NCBI RefSeq assembly: GCF_027580225.2
Contig: NC_073337.2
Coordinates: 12,639,001 to 12,703,000 of the forward strand
Origin: Misgurnus anguillicaudatus
Taxonomy: Eukaryota; Chordata; Actinopteri; Cypriniformes; Cobitidae
Direction of reading: 5' to 3'
Length of the DNA stretch: 64,000 nucleotides
In this document: piece by piece, positions 37,792-47,917 of the stretch
How positions within the stretch are numbered: position 1 is the stretch's first letter
Layout: the number at the start of each line of letters is the position of its first letter
Notes under the pieces: generated by a model
The model's input: only the letters and a program-made list of their open reading frames with translations
Database searches by the model: none
What the model was told of the DNA's origin: nothing
Position numbers and translations under genes: made by a program

Positions 37792-37962
37792 CTCTTGCAG
37801 CTGTTTGCTGGCCAAATCCCATTTCTTAATGCAGCAGTCTCTGGCAGCAGTATACAGAGAATCTCTCTGTATAGCCAAAGCCTCCAGACCGTCCTGATGG
37901 GCTGAATCAAAGTGGTGTGTGGCACCGATGCTCCCCTGAGCACCTTCCACCACGTCAAACAC
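37792..37962 (-). CDS. kif21a: kif21a exon: WD40 blade 5
   Basis: 171 nt, phase 0 in and out, 57 codons. It encodes VFDVVEGAQGSIGATHHFDS, AHQDGLEALAIQRDSLYTAA and RDCCIKKWDLASKQLQE. The IKKWDL core is conserved. Positions I recall as fixed in mammals (NFEPPHYDGIE, SGSRDNGIKKWD) are changed here, so this blade evolves faster than blades 1-4. Confidence 0.92.
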
Positions 37963-38178
37963 CTACAACACAAAGTAAAGGGCTTAGAGAAGCATCCCAA
38001 GTCCAAATGGAAAATCCCAAACTGTGTTTAATGATCCTGGTTCTACTCGAGAGCCGTATAAATGGTTACTTTAAATTATTATTTATGCTCCTGCAACCAC
38101 AAATTAGCCACAACAGCTTGTATAGTTGTGCATGAGGTGTGAAAGGTGAACGTTATCGTACGGAAATCAGCACACTCA

Positions 38179-38591
38179 AAGCGATACTCCAGTCAAGCAA
38201 TCCAAGACACATGCCCATCATCTTTCACACATTTGGAGTTATTTTAGTAAATGTCCTTGCTCATAATGGGAGAAAACAGGGATCAGGGAAGAACGACTGA
38301 CATTGAAGCCCAAAAAAGTGCATTCATCCTTAACAGAAGTAATCCACATGGCTCCAATGGGTTAATAAAGGTCTTTTGCCTCTGTGAAGGATGAATGCAC
38401 TTTATTTGGGTTTCAAGTTAGAAGTTGTTTCCTGATCCCTGTTTTCTCCCATTAAAAGCTTGGAAAAGCAAGGATATTTACTAAAATAACTCCAAATGTT
38501 TTCGTCTGAAAGATGATGGAGATATGTATCTCGGATTGCTTGAGGGTGAGTAAATCATGGGGTAATTTTGATGTTTGGCTGGAGTATCCCT
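38179..38591. mobile_element. TTAA-type element in a kif21a intron
   Basis: AGCGATACTCCAGTCAAGC and GGCTGGAGTATCCCT are inverted ends. The right flank is TTAA (38592-38595), while the left flank has decayed to TCAA. The arms share ACAGAGGCAAAAG-like and GGGAGAAAACAGGGATCAGG blocks. Confidence 0.75.
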
Positions 38592-38652
38592 TTAAGACAC
38601 AAAAGGCATTTGTGTTTGTTCACAAATAGTGCGTGTGAATGTATGAACATAC

Positions 38653-38770
38653 CTTCACCGCATGATCTTTTGAGCCTGTGATGACCATATCCTGACCCTT
38701 TCCAAATTGGTCTACTGTAAGGCACATTACTGGTCCGAGATGTCCAGTTAGTTTCCCCGTGGATACAAAC
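38653..38770 (-). CDS. kif21a: kif21a exon: WD40 blade 4
   Basis: 118 nt, phase 2 in and 0 out. It encodes [20 protein letters not shown], then [19 protein letters not shown]. The [14 protein letters not shown] motif is shared by all KIF21 proteins. The donor is AAG|GTATGT. Confidence 0.95.
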
Positions 38771-38867
38771 CTGATGACAATAAAATAACATGAAGATGTA
38801 TAAATAACATTTCTACTAAAATGCACAAAAACTATGCTACATTCAGAAATATGTCATGTTATACAAC

Positions 38868-39970
38868 AGTTCTTTCTGGTTCTCGAATCTGATTGGCTAA
38901 GAGCTATGCGATATTGTGCTGATAACGGCACTGTAACCGCTTCACCTTTCGTATCATTCCGCCACCTAATGAATGGAGGTCCTAAGCAGGCTCATCTCTG
39001 AATGGAAAAACACAGACGCCCTGATCCATTACACATATGCGCAAGGTAAACAGTAGGTGGCAGTAATACTCCCAAGGAGTGAGCAGCCATTAAACGAAAT
39101 GAAGAAGAAGAAGAAGCAGACGCCCTGTTTTGAATCACTCTCCGTGTGTTTCATTATTTTACTAGCTCATAAATCAGTCTGTGAATCCCCAACCGGAAGT
39201 TATTATTCCGTCAAAGATCAGCGCTCTTGGATGTTACGTGAAAGTTAATGGGAGAAATGTCTTGTCACATCGTGTGGACGATTAACACTTGGAAAGAGGA
39301 ATATAAACACTCGTTTTTTTCAGGACCTATTATCTCTTATCAGAACGCGAAAACACCGTGGAACTGCAGGTAAGCACCGCAGCTTTTAATTGTGGACATT
39401 GATCATTTACTTTATCGTGACTATTAAAACATGTTATGAGATATCGCCACTGGTATATTTATAAGCAGCATGCAAAAACATCTCTCTGACACTCAAAAAA
39501 ACGTTTTATATAGTACTGACAAGAACAACGTTTAATAATAATAATCGAGTGCTCATATCGCGTTAAGAATAAATGAGAAAGCAATAGTAACGTTATACAA
39601 GTATAGTTTTATTAACTTTTACCTCGCGCCAAAACAATAACAACACAAAAGACACTAAATATGAATAAAAAACAAGTAATAGTTTGATCATGACACCAAA
39701 TACTGCTGATTTGATCTCATTTTGACGATCATAAACAAACAAGGCCAACATGAGAGCCAGGGAATCCCTTTCAGAAATGTAGCCCAGAGAGGGCGGTGGT
39801 CAGCGGGGTGAGTGAACACTGACGTCCGCTCATGCTTTGGTTCTCATTCGTACCGAATCTCACTAAGCAAGCGTTCAAACAGGCGCTATCTGGCCTAATC
39901 ACAGCCGTGATGATATAGAGCTATATCACACTCCTACTCGAGCGATATTGCTTAAATATACTGCATTACA
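38868..39970. repeat. composite repeat with GAA microsatellite
   Basis: It begins ACAGTTCTTTCTGGTTCTCG, includes a (GAA)n run near 39101-39118 and ends near ATATAGAGCTATATCAC. It resembles the TCTGATTGG repeat at 0.8 kb. I see no gene in it. Confidence 0.4.
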
Positions 39971-40451
39971 GAATCTGGGTGTGCATTGCAATCTTAGTTT
40001 TGCCACAGGAGGCGCTAACGCAGCACATTTATGTTAGCCTATCTACTGTCAGTTTTCTCTCTGAAGTTGACTATTTGGTAAACCAAAAATTGAAAGAGAA
40101 CTACTTGTTAGTAAGTTAACTTAAACGGTACTGACTTTTTAATAATAAACTACCCGAATAGTAAAACATTTACAATTCAGTTTGATTACATTTTATTAAT
40201 ATGTGCTTTCACAATGTGTTGCAAAGTAGCTTTAAAATCAGACAGAAAACATGAAAAATATGCAAGAATTGCTTACGTTGGCATTGCAGTATGCATTGCA
40301 CTGACCAAAAATGTATGCAAATGTATGCACAATATTCAAAGATTGTTTTCATTATATAGACTGTTTCATTGGACGCATGTGATTACGCGTCTGAGCGGAA
40401 CTTTACTTCCGGTCTCTGTTTGTTTGATGGTGTGACTAGTTGCTAAACATA
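39971..40451. other. kif21a intron, nothing recognised
   Basis: Unassigned intronic sequence between two transposons. No exon or named repeat seen. Confidence 0.5.
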
Positions 40452-40455
40452 TTAA

Positions 40456-41563
40456 AGGATTAGTCGATTTTCTCAAAAGAAAAATCCAGATAATCTACTC
40501 ACCACCATGCCATCCAAAACGCTGCTGTCCCTCTTCGTTCAGTCGAGAAGAAATTATGTTTTTTGAGGAAAACATTGCAGGATTTTTCTCATTTTAATGG
40601 ACTTTAATAGAGCCCAACATTTAAAGCAACACCAAAGAGTTTTTTTTACCTTAAAATAATGTTTCCAAAAAAGTTTCAGTGGTTCATCCTCTCAAAACAG
40701 GGTGAACGGCACTTTCACATTCGCTTTGCAGCCCTCTGTCGGCCAAAACCGCACTAAAGAAGTTTCTAACCGTCGGGTAGCGGTCCTGTAGTTCGAGTGA
40801 AAACTACAAAAACTTGCTTTACGGCAGACCTACAATCCAATCAGAGCCAGCTATGCTGCAGTATTTACGACAGTGGTAATGAACAATTACGCTTCTAACC
40901 TGTAGGGGGAGCAAAGAGCCAGAGTTTTGACAATAGAAACAACAAATATATACTTTTAAAGCACAACTTCTCGTCTAGATCTGGTCGTGATGCGCCAGGT
41001 GACCCCACCAATACGTCATGACGTCAAGAGGTCACAGAGGACGACGCGCAACCCTGCCCCAGTGTATACAAGTGTTGAGAAAGAGGACCGTTCCTACACT
41101 GTTGTATGTCAACTGATACTAATTAATGTCTTTGTGTCAGTTTATTGTTTAAAATGGTCCGCAAATATGCGTTTTATATATGTAACACGTGACCTCCCTA
41201 CGTCACTACGCATTTACGTTAGGTCGCTCTGGACCGGACCTAGACGAAAAGTTGTGGTTTAAAAGTACATATTTTTTATTTTTCTTGTCAAAAATGACAA
41301 TCGTTTCGTTAGATAAGACCCTTATGCCTCGTTCGGGATTGTTTATAGTCCTTTGAAACTCCGTTGAAAAAATCTGTTTAGTGTTGAGTTAAGTGTTAAA
41401 TGTTGGTGTCTATTAAAGTCCATTAAAATGAGAAAAATCCTGCAATGTTTTCCTCAAAAACATAATTTCTTCTGGACTGAACAAAGAAAGACATCAACAT
41501 TTTGAATGACATGGTGGTGAGTAAATTATCTGGATTTTTCTTTTAAGAAAATGGACTAATCCT
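40456..41563. mobile_element. long TTAA foldback element in a kif21a intron
   Basis: TTAA flanks at 40452-40455 and 41564-41567. The arms are AGGATTAGTCGATTTTCTCA and its complement. A truncated AGCAACACC element is nested at 40621-40920. Confidence 0.9.
40621..40920. mobile_element. nested TTAA element, 3' truncated copy of 24109-24425
   Basis: Nearly identical to the 24-kb copy from TTAAAGCAACACCAAAGAG to GGGGGAGCAAAGAGC, then it stops. The two copies differ at scattered bases. Confidence 0.85.
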
Positions 41564-41801
41564 TTAAACTGAACTCTTGGACCAATACCTCGTCGAAAAT
41601 AACAAATATTATTTTCAGTAATGCAAAAATGCAAGTAAATTAAGTTTAAGTGGACTGCCCACCAAGCATTTGCACCTGCATTGTTTAAGACCTTTACTGC
41701 ATTCAGGTGACTTTATTCAAAGATTGAATTTTTCTTATACATCCTATTGAGTACTGAAGAGAATTTACAGCAAAGAAAGTCATAGTATATGAAGGCGGTA
41801 C

Positions 41802-41966
41802 CTCCTTAAGTCCCACATTCTGACTGTGTTGCCTGATGCAGCATACAGGAACGTTCCAGAGGGATTCAAGGCGATCTGGTTGATTTGGTTTTCTCCTGGT
41901 GGGATGCCAGCAGAACTGCTGCCCGTAGCAGAACATGCGTCACCCTGAGACACCTGTCCAGAAGAA
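41802..41966 (-). CDS. kif21a: kif21a exon: WD40 blade 3
   Basis: 165 nt, phase 2 in and 2 out. It reads [20 protein letters not shown], a variable loop, then [20 protein letters not shown] and [11 protein letters not shown]. The MWDL end closes blade 3. The acceptor is TTTCAG|TTC and the donor is AGGAG|GTACCG. Confidence 0.94.
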
Positions 41967-42066
41967 CTGAAAGGATATAGATTGAAGGTTGGGTTATTTA
42001 TCAGCTAGAAATCATCAAGATGCAGAAGATTTCTAGTAACTGAAATCAAAGTAGAATCAAACTCAC

Positions 42067-42241
42067 GTGAGGGTGCGAATGCATTTGGCAGAGTCCCGGA
42101 TGTCCCACACTTTGATGTAGGCAGTGGAGACGCTGAAGACCAGGCTAGAACAGTATCTGACTGACACCACACTGCTGGGATGATCTCCGAGAGACATGAT
42201 CTCCTGACCGGTTACTAGGTTCCAGACTTTACATGTGTGAT
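42067..42241 (-). CDS. kif21a: kif21a exon: WD40 blades 1-2
   Basis: 175 nt, phase 1 in and 2 out. It encodes [20 protein letters not shown], then [20 protein letters not shown] and [17 protein letters not shown]. This completes blade 1 (VWNL) and forms blade 2 (VWDI). Family identity is very high here, including the IMSLG that separates KIF21A from KIF21B (which has IAALKG). The donor is AC|GTGAGT. Confidence 0.96.
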
Positions 42242-42618
42242 CTGAGATTAAATAAGAACATGACTGAAGGTGGACCACAGCACTGATCTATAATTCTGTT
42301 ATACTTCTAGATCAGCGTTTCTTAATTCTGGTCCGCGAGCATCCCCTCCCAGAATGTTTTAGATGTTTCCTTATTTAAAACACCTGATTTCATCAACTTG
42401 TTAGGGAGACATGGGCCATATGTTCTTGTGAAACGTCATCTCAATTCAAAGTTTACACTACATTTAGCAGAAGCTTTTGTCAAATGACTTCCAAATGAAG
42501 TTCTAACCAGTTTCACATGACACATTAAAGCAAAAAAGCTACAACATATTTTGCACCAACAAGATTTTACTTTGGGTGAAGCTACCATGATACAAACAGA
42601 AGTAGCTGAGAAATATAT

Positions 42619-43620
42619 GAAGAGTTTGGTTCCAAAACGCAATAAATCCATTTTGACAAATTTCGGTAAAAACGTGTTTTCTATACCACGAAAGTGACAA
42701 GCTGAAAACCACTATTTTCTGTTACAAACTTTCACATAGCATCTTTAGGTTATAAAAACATAAAAAATTCAAATCCATAAATTGATTTTCAAAGATTTTT
42801 TATAAAAACGAATTATTTTTTCCACAAAATGCAATAAATCCATGACAGTTTTTTATTTCAAAATGCTATAAATCTATTAAATCAATGTATAAATGTGCAT
42901 TCATCTTTACCATTTATATTTATTTAGTTGACTAGTGGTATACAATGATTAAAAAATAAACATTAATGGCATTAACCAAAACACTTACTTTGTTATATTA
43001 AGAACACTGTCATTGCTGCGGTTATAGTTGACGTCGTCTCTTTACATTTTTCACAGCGATCAGCTGTAAAATGTTTTAGTCCTGCTCGATTTTCGTTGAC
43101 TTTGAGTAAAATAATGGAAAGTTTTCATAAGATCCTCTGGGGTCAATGTGTTAGGATGAGAAGCTTGATGCTGTCGGGAGAACAAGCACCCGAGTGCCTC
43201 TCGCGGAAATTATTAGATGTTGCTGGCTTACGTTTCTTTCCCGTCACAGAAAACCATCACAGTTTTATCAATGCTATTAAAGTATAATTTTGTTTCGTTT
43301 GTTGATCATGAAGTACAAAGTAGATGAGGAAAACTAGGACTCTGTGTACTCGGCGCGCCGCCATTGTTTGTTTACATTGCGTGACTGGTGGGCTGTAATT
43401 TCAGGAATGATTTATTGCGTTCTGTAAAAAAGGAGGAGTGGCGTTTATCACATTTTGGGAAAAAAGGGAGAAAAGATGACAGAATAACACGGCGGATATT
43501 GGATTTTGCGTAAAATTAAGAATTTGCTTTTAACTACTGACCTGATATAATACTGATTTTGGCAGTAACTAATTTTTTTTTCAAAAATGGCGTTTATCGC
43601 GTTTTGGAACCAAACTCTTC
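42619..43620. mobile_element. DNA transposon, GAAGAGTTTGGTTCCAAAAC ends
   Basis: GAAGAGTTTGGTTCCAAAAC and GTTTTGGAACCAAACTCTTC are perfect inverted termini. The element is about 1.0 kb, non-coding, in the kif21a intron between blade exons. A larger copy is at 58018-59832. Confidence 0.85.
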
Positions 43621-43756
43621 ATATTTTAACTTGTAGTCAAAACCAGTTTATGAGAAACTCTAATAAAGAAAATATATATAATTAAATGCTTGTCTGGCTA
43701 GAACATGGTGCATGGCTATTACTCTCTTTAAAATGTCAAGAAGTTAAATGCCTTAC

Positions 43757-43893
43757 CCTTTGAACCAGTGAAGAGTAGATCATCAGTCGAGTCCACACAC
43801 AGCAGGGCTTTAGTATGACCCTCGGCCACGTGCACGCACTGCAGTTTGGCTGCTCGACTGGATCGGACTGCTTGAACTGGGTTTATCGCACTT
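43757..43893 (-). CDS. kif21a: kif21a exon: WD40 blade 1
   Basis: 137 nt, phase 2 in and 1 out. It encodes [20 protein letters not shown] and then [20 protein letters not shown] and FTGSK. The GH dipeptide and FTGSKD begin the first propeller blade, whose WD-type end lies in the next exon. The INP motif before it matches the KIF21A entry into the WD40 domain. The donor is G|GTAAGG. Confidence 0.93.
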
Positions 43894-44520
43894 CTGTATA
43901 AAATACACACACAGGCACAAGACTAATGCATGAAACGATTCAACCAAAGCAAAAATTATTTATTGATAAGTTAAACATTTATTATTAATTAATTGTTTGC
44001 ATAATAATGTATGCATACTGATAATTATGTATGCCACTGAACTAAAAATTACTGCATTTTAAGGCAATACTGTGGGCCGTTGGGGCATATAAGTAAATAA
44101 TTTAATATAATATTTAATATTTCTTTCAGTGGCTTTGAGATCTTAAGGAGGCAACACATGATGATAACAAACACAAGGTACATTTACATGCAACCAAATA
44201 ATCCATTTGCAATCATATTGATTGCTCAATTGAATTGAAAAGCCTTCATGTAAACACCTTAATCAATACGATTGAGGTCGATCGGATGCAAATTTCGATC
44301 TTATTGAAAAAAGGGGTGTAGTCCAATCTGTGATCCGATCAGCTGAAGAAAAGTATACATGTAACCATGTGTATTGTAGTATTTTTTCAATCGGATACAT
44401 GGATACCATGTGCACATGCGCAGAAGAATTGTGCATAAGTTCTTATATTTACCTCTTATATACGTATCACATGATTCTTGTAAAAGAAACATGCAATAGT
44501 ATGGCAACACGCATTATTAA

Positions 44521-45992
44521 AGAATTACTCCACTTTCTTAAAAAAAAAAAACTTCCTGATAATTTACTCACCACCATGTAATCCAAATTATTGATGTCCC
44601 TCTTTGTTCAGTCAAGAAAGAAATTATGCTTTTTAACTCTTTCGCCCCCATTGACGAGATTGATCTCGTCAATTAAGAGAAAACGCTTCCTCGCCAATGA
44701 CGAGTATTTCCGTCTTTCCGCAATACCGCTATTATCCACCAGGTTCCACAACTTTTTAAACCCAGAAGTATGGCCCTATGACAAGCGGCTACATGTCCAT
44801 GTCTGTTTTAAAGATCGCTCTGAATGGGATCTCTATGAAAAGTCTGTCACAAAAATAGAATTATCTCTGCTTTTTGCTCAAAATGTGGTGTTTTTGCAGA
44901 AACCTACCCATATTCAAAAGCTGATTACAAAAGAACCACTGAAGGTAGGATGAAATTTTTTTTTAGGTTGAAAGCAGAGGGTCTGTTCTTTCATTTGATA
45001 TATTGTATGTTTATATATTTAAAGAAGAACATTTTATGGAAGGCATTAAACTTTTGTGAAAATCATAAAAAACACTGGCGGTGGCTGGCAACTTTTTTTT
45101 AAAACGCTGGCGGTGAAAGAGTTAAGGAAAACATTCCAGAATTCTTTTCAATTTAATAGACTTTATTGGACCTCAACAGTTTACAGTTTCAATGCAGCTA
45201 CAACGATCCCAACCGAGGCCTAAGGGTCTTATCTAGCGAAACGATGTACATAAAAAAATTTACATTTTTAAACCACAACTTCTCGTCGAAAGGTCAGGTG
45301 TTACATAATGTAAAATGCACATTTGCAGACCATTATAAGCAATAAATTGACAGAAAGACATTAATTTGTATAATTTCACATACAACCACATCTGAGCAGT
45401 CCTCTTCCTCCACACCTGTAACCCCCGGGACAGTAGTTTTGCATACATCATCCGTGACCTTTCGACGTGATGACACATTACATGGGCTCGCGCTGGCGCA
45501 TCACATGGCTGGTGCAAGACGAGAAGTTGTGGGTTAAAACATATTTTTTATTTTTCTTGCCGAAAATGACAATTCGTTCTGCTAGACAAGACCCAGAGGA
45601 AATTAAGTCCAGTTTTTAGACAAAAAATATCAAATTTAAGCAAATTAGTGCTTAAAACAAGCAAACAAAATGTTTATGAAAAAAGTAAACTTATTTAAGC
45701 ACGCCACAAATTTACTTAAATGTTATATCCCCTGTTCAAAAACTAAACTTATTTTACTAGGTCATTTTGCTCATCAAGAAAATACATCTTAATTTAAGAA
45801 TGTTTAGATATTTTTCTGAAAACAAGACAAAAATACTAAGTAAGAAAGTCATTTTTTGCAGTGCTTAATGCCTCATTTGAAACTGTTTAGAGTCCTTTGA
45901 AGCTGCATTGAAACTGCAATTTTAAACTGCATTTAAACTGTTAAGGTCCAATAAAGTAAATTGTAAGTAAAAATAGGAAATTGAGTATTCCT
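44521..45992. mobile_element. long TTAA foldback element in a kif21a intron
   Basis: TTAA flanks at 44517-44520 and 45993-45996. The termini AGAATTACTCCAC and ATTGAGTATTCCT are diverged. Internal arms match the 35.3 and 40.5 kb copies. Two more insertions lie inside (44633-45125 and about 45595-45865). Confidence 0.8.
44633..45125. mobile_element. nested element with TTAACTCTTTCGCC ends
   Basis: TTAACTCTTTCGCCCCCATT and GGCGGTGAAAGAGTTAA are inverted. A small hairpin GACGAGATTGATCTCGTC follows the left end. A 120-codon open frame inside has no family match. Confidence 0.75.
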
Positions 45993-45996
45993 TTAA

Positions 45997-47337
45997 TGTA
46001 ATGGGGTCACACGCTGTACATTCTGCAGCGTTCATGTCTTTCATAACATTACATAAATCAATAAAATAGCATAGTGCCTTTCGAAAAGTGTGTTTTCTTT
46101 ATATCTATATCTGAAAACTTCTTAAGAACAACTTTTTCTAACTGAACTTTGTACATTTATCCAGAGATAAAGCGACGAGCGCTGCGATGCCAAGTCCTCT
46201 GCATTTTGCAGACTTCATATATGGGCTACTTTTAAACTCTTTCAGCGAGTTGATTTTTTCTGCGGGTTTTTAAGTTATTGGTATTTGGGCTTTGTATAGT
46301 CATTGAGCTAGATTTGAATGTCCATTGGGATGGTTTTGATACGCGAATCTGGCAACCCTGACTGTGCACTTTTATAGAATGTCCATGTAAACTAACATTT
46401 TAATCAGACTGCAACGTGTAGGGTACATGTTTACTGTACTGTCGTAACCTTCAACCTTCAATTAAGTCAGATAAACAACATTTTGTGCATGTGATGTTTA
46501 AAATTTATAAATGAATAATTTGTTTACATTTATTTGACTATTTTTAATTTTTTTTCTCCTTTGAAAAATATGTAAATGTCTGTTATGTGAAAAAACAGAC
46601 AAAATATATTCACTCTAACATTTATGATTCAGTTACTCAGTATTTTTATTACATACATTTGGCACGTGTGTTCAATTATCAATGCATGCCGTAAACAAAA
46701 GCCAAACATGCCCAATGAAAAAGACTTTGTATTTTCATTGTAGCAGATCTAAATTAGCATCACCAAAGTAACTAAAGTGACGGCGATTTGCCTTCTCGGG
46801 TCGCCTGATGGCAGGAAGAACTTTCCAAAGACTCTTGGCAGTCACAAGCCTTCAGGGCAACAGACAATGCAGCCGTCTCCTTAGAAAAAAGGCTTGCCCC
46901 CCATGCTGCTTTTCAGAAAATGCAAATACGTCCATGACTCGAATTTATGGCATATGATGCTCCTTTCAAGATGCAAAATAGTATTGACGTGGTCTCATCT
47001 GGTTGAGCTACTGTATGATACAGAGTACACAATGAGGTACATTATGTGGGCCCATGCTCCGCCTGGTGGATATTGTGTGAATCACAAAACACGTACTTTG
47101 GCAGGCAATTCTAAGCATGCGTGCCAAAGAATTTGAAAAAGCTTAACATTTTAAAGGCCGGGTTTGCTAAGTGGGTGCTAGGACTTTGCTATGCAGTTGT
47201 TATGGTTAGTATGTTGCTCTAGTTGAAATGTACGCTTATTTCGATACCGGACTTCTAATACACTGTATTGAATAAATGAAGTATCATTTGAACGTATGGT
47301 TTTCCAATTGAGCATCAATATAAAAATGAATTCTTAC
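45997..47337. other. kif21a intron, no exon recognised
   Basis: I searched the minus strand here for the Ser/Pro-rich linker exon expected from mammalian KIF21A and did not find it. No clear repeat family seen. Confidence 0.45.
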
Positions 47338-47454
47338 TGTTTGTCCATGGTTCTGGTTCTGTCTGCAGGGTTTTGGCTTTTCTCCTGAGCTCTCCTTCGG
47401 GTGACAGGTGAACGATCCAGAGACTTTCTTTCTGTTGCCGTAGGAGATCTGGCA
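47338..47454 (-). CDS. kif21a: kif21a exon: SPVTRR-type linker
   Basis: By coordinates this exon is 117 nt, phase 2 in and 2 out, between TTCAG|TGCC and CA|GTAAGA. The first half reads ARSPTATERKSLDRSPVT, like the EPSPVTRR segment of KIF21A. I could not settle the codon register in the 3' half (around 47398-47402); one base decides whether the family-like Arg/Lys-rich reading continues. The coordinate count gives a phase that joins cleanly to the next exon (43757-43893). Confidence 0.65.
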
Positions 47455-47640
47455 CTGAAGTTATAAAAAAAGCAGAAGCAATATTTAATTTAATTTACCA
47501 TAGATACTGAATCAGACATCGTAGCAGTAAAGGTAGTTATGCAAAAATCTTATTTTATTTTGCTAATTTTCACACTGACTGATATTTTGTATTTATACTG
47601 AAGAAATTCAGACATGTTTAAATCTTTATAAATGACTTAC

Positions 47641-47825
47641 AGAGAATTTGACTTTGATATTAAGCATATTGCATCTCTGTCTTTTAAGTGGACTGCAGGG
47701 TCCTTATGACTTTCGGGACTCCCCACTACAGGAAGCAGAGAGGCAGAAAAATCCTCTGGTGGGACATCAGGGTCTCCAGTGTTGGCGTACAGCAGCTCCA
47801 TTTGAGTTGTTGTTCTTCTACGAGC
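47641..47825 (-). CDS. kif21a: kif21a exon: linker with RRRTTTQMELLYA
   Basis: 185 nt, phase 0 in and 2 out. It begins ARRRTTTQMELLYANTGDPD, a conserved motif of the KIF21A linker. A poorly conserved stretch follows, ending ICLISKSNSL. The donor is CT|GTAAGT, a near-consensus site, and the acceptor is TTTAG|GCTCG. The second half has little family conservation, so its exact end rests on the donor and the phase. Confidence 0.8.
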
Positions 47826-47917
47826 CTAAATCCATTTTAGATTCAAAGAACAACTTATTTAGTTATAATTTAATAATCAAAGTAGAAACTTTAAAGGACC
47901 TATGAACTGATCTTACA

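Noticed and set aside
44591..44953. 120-codon frame on the plus strand
   Set aside because: Runs across the junction of a TTAA foldback and a nested element; a chance frame in repeats.
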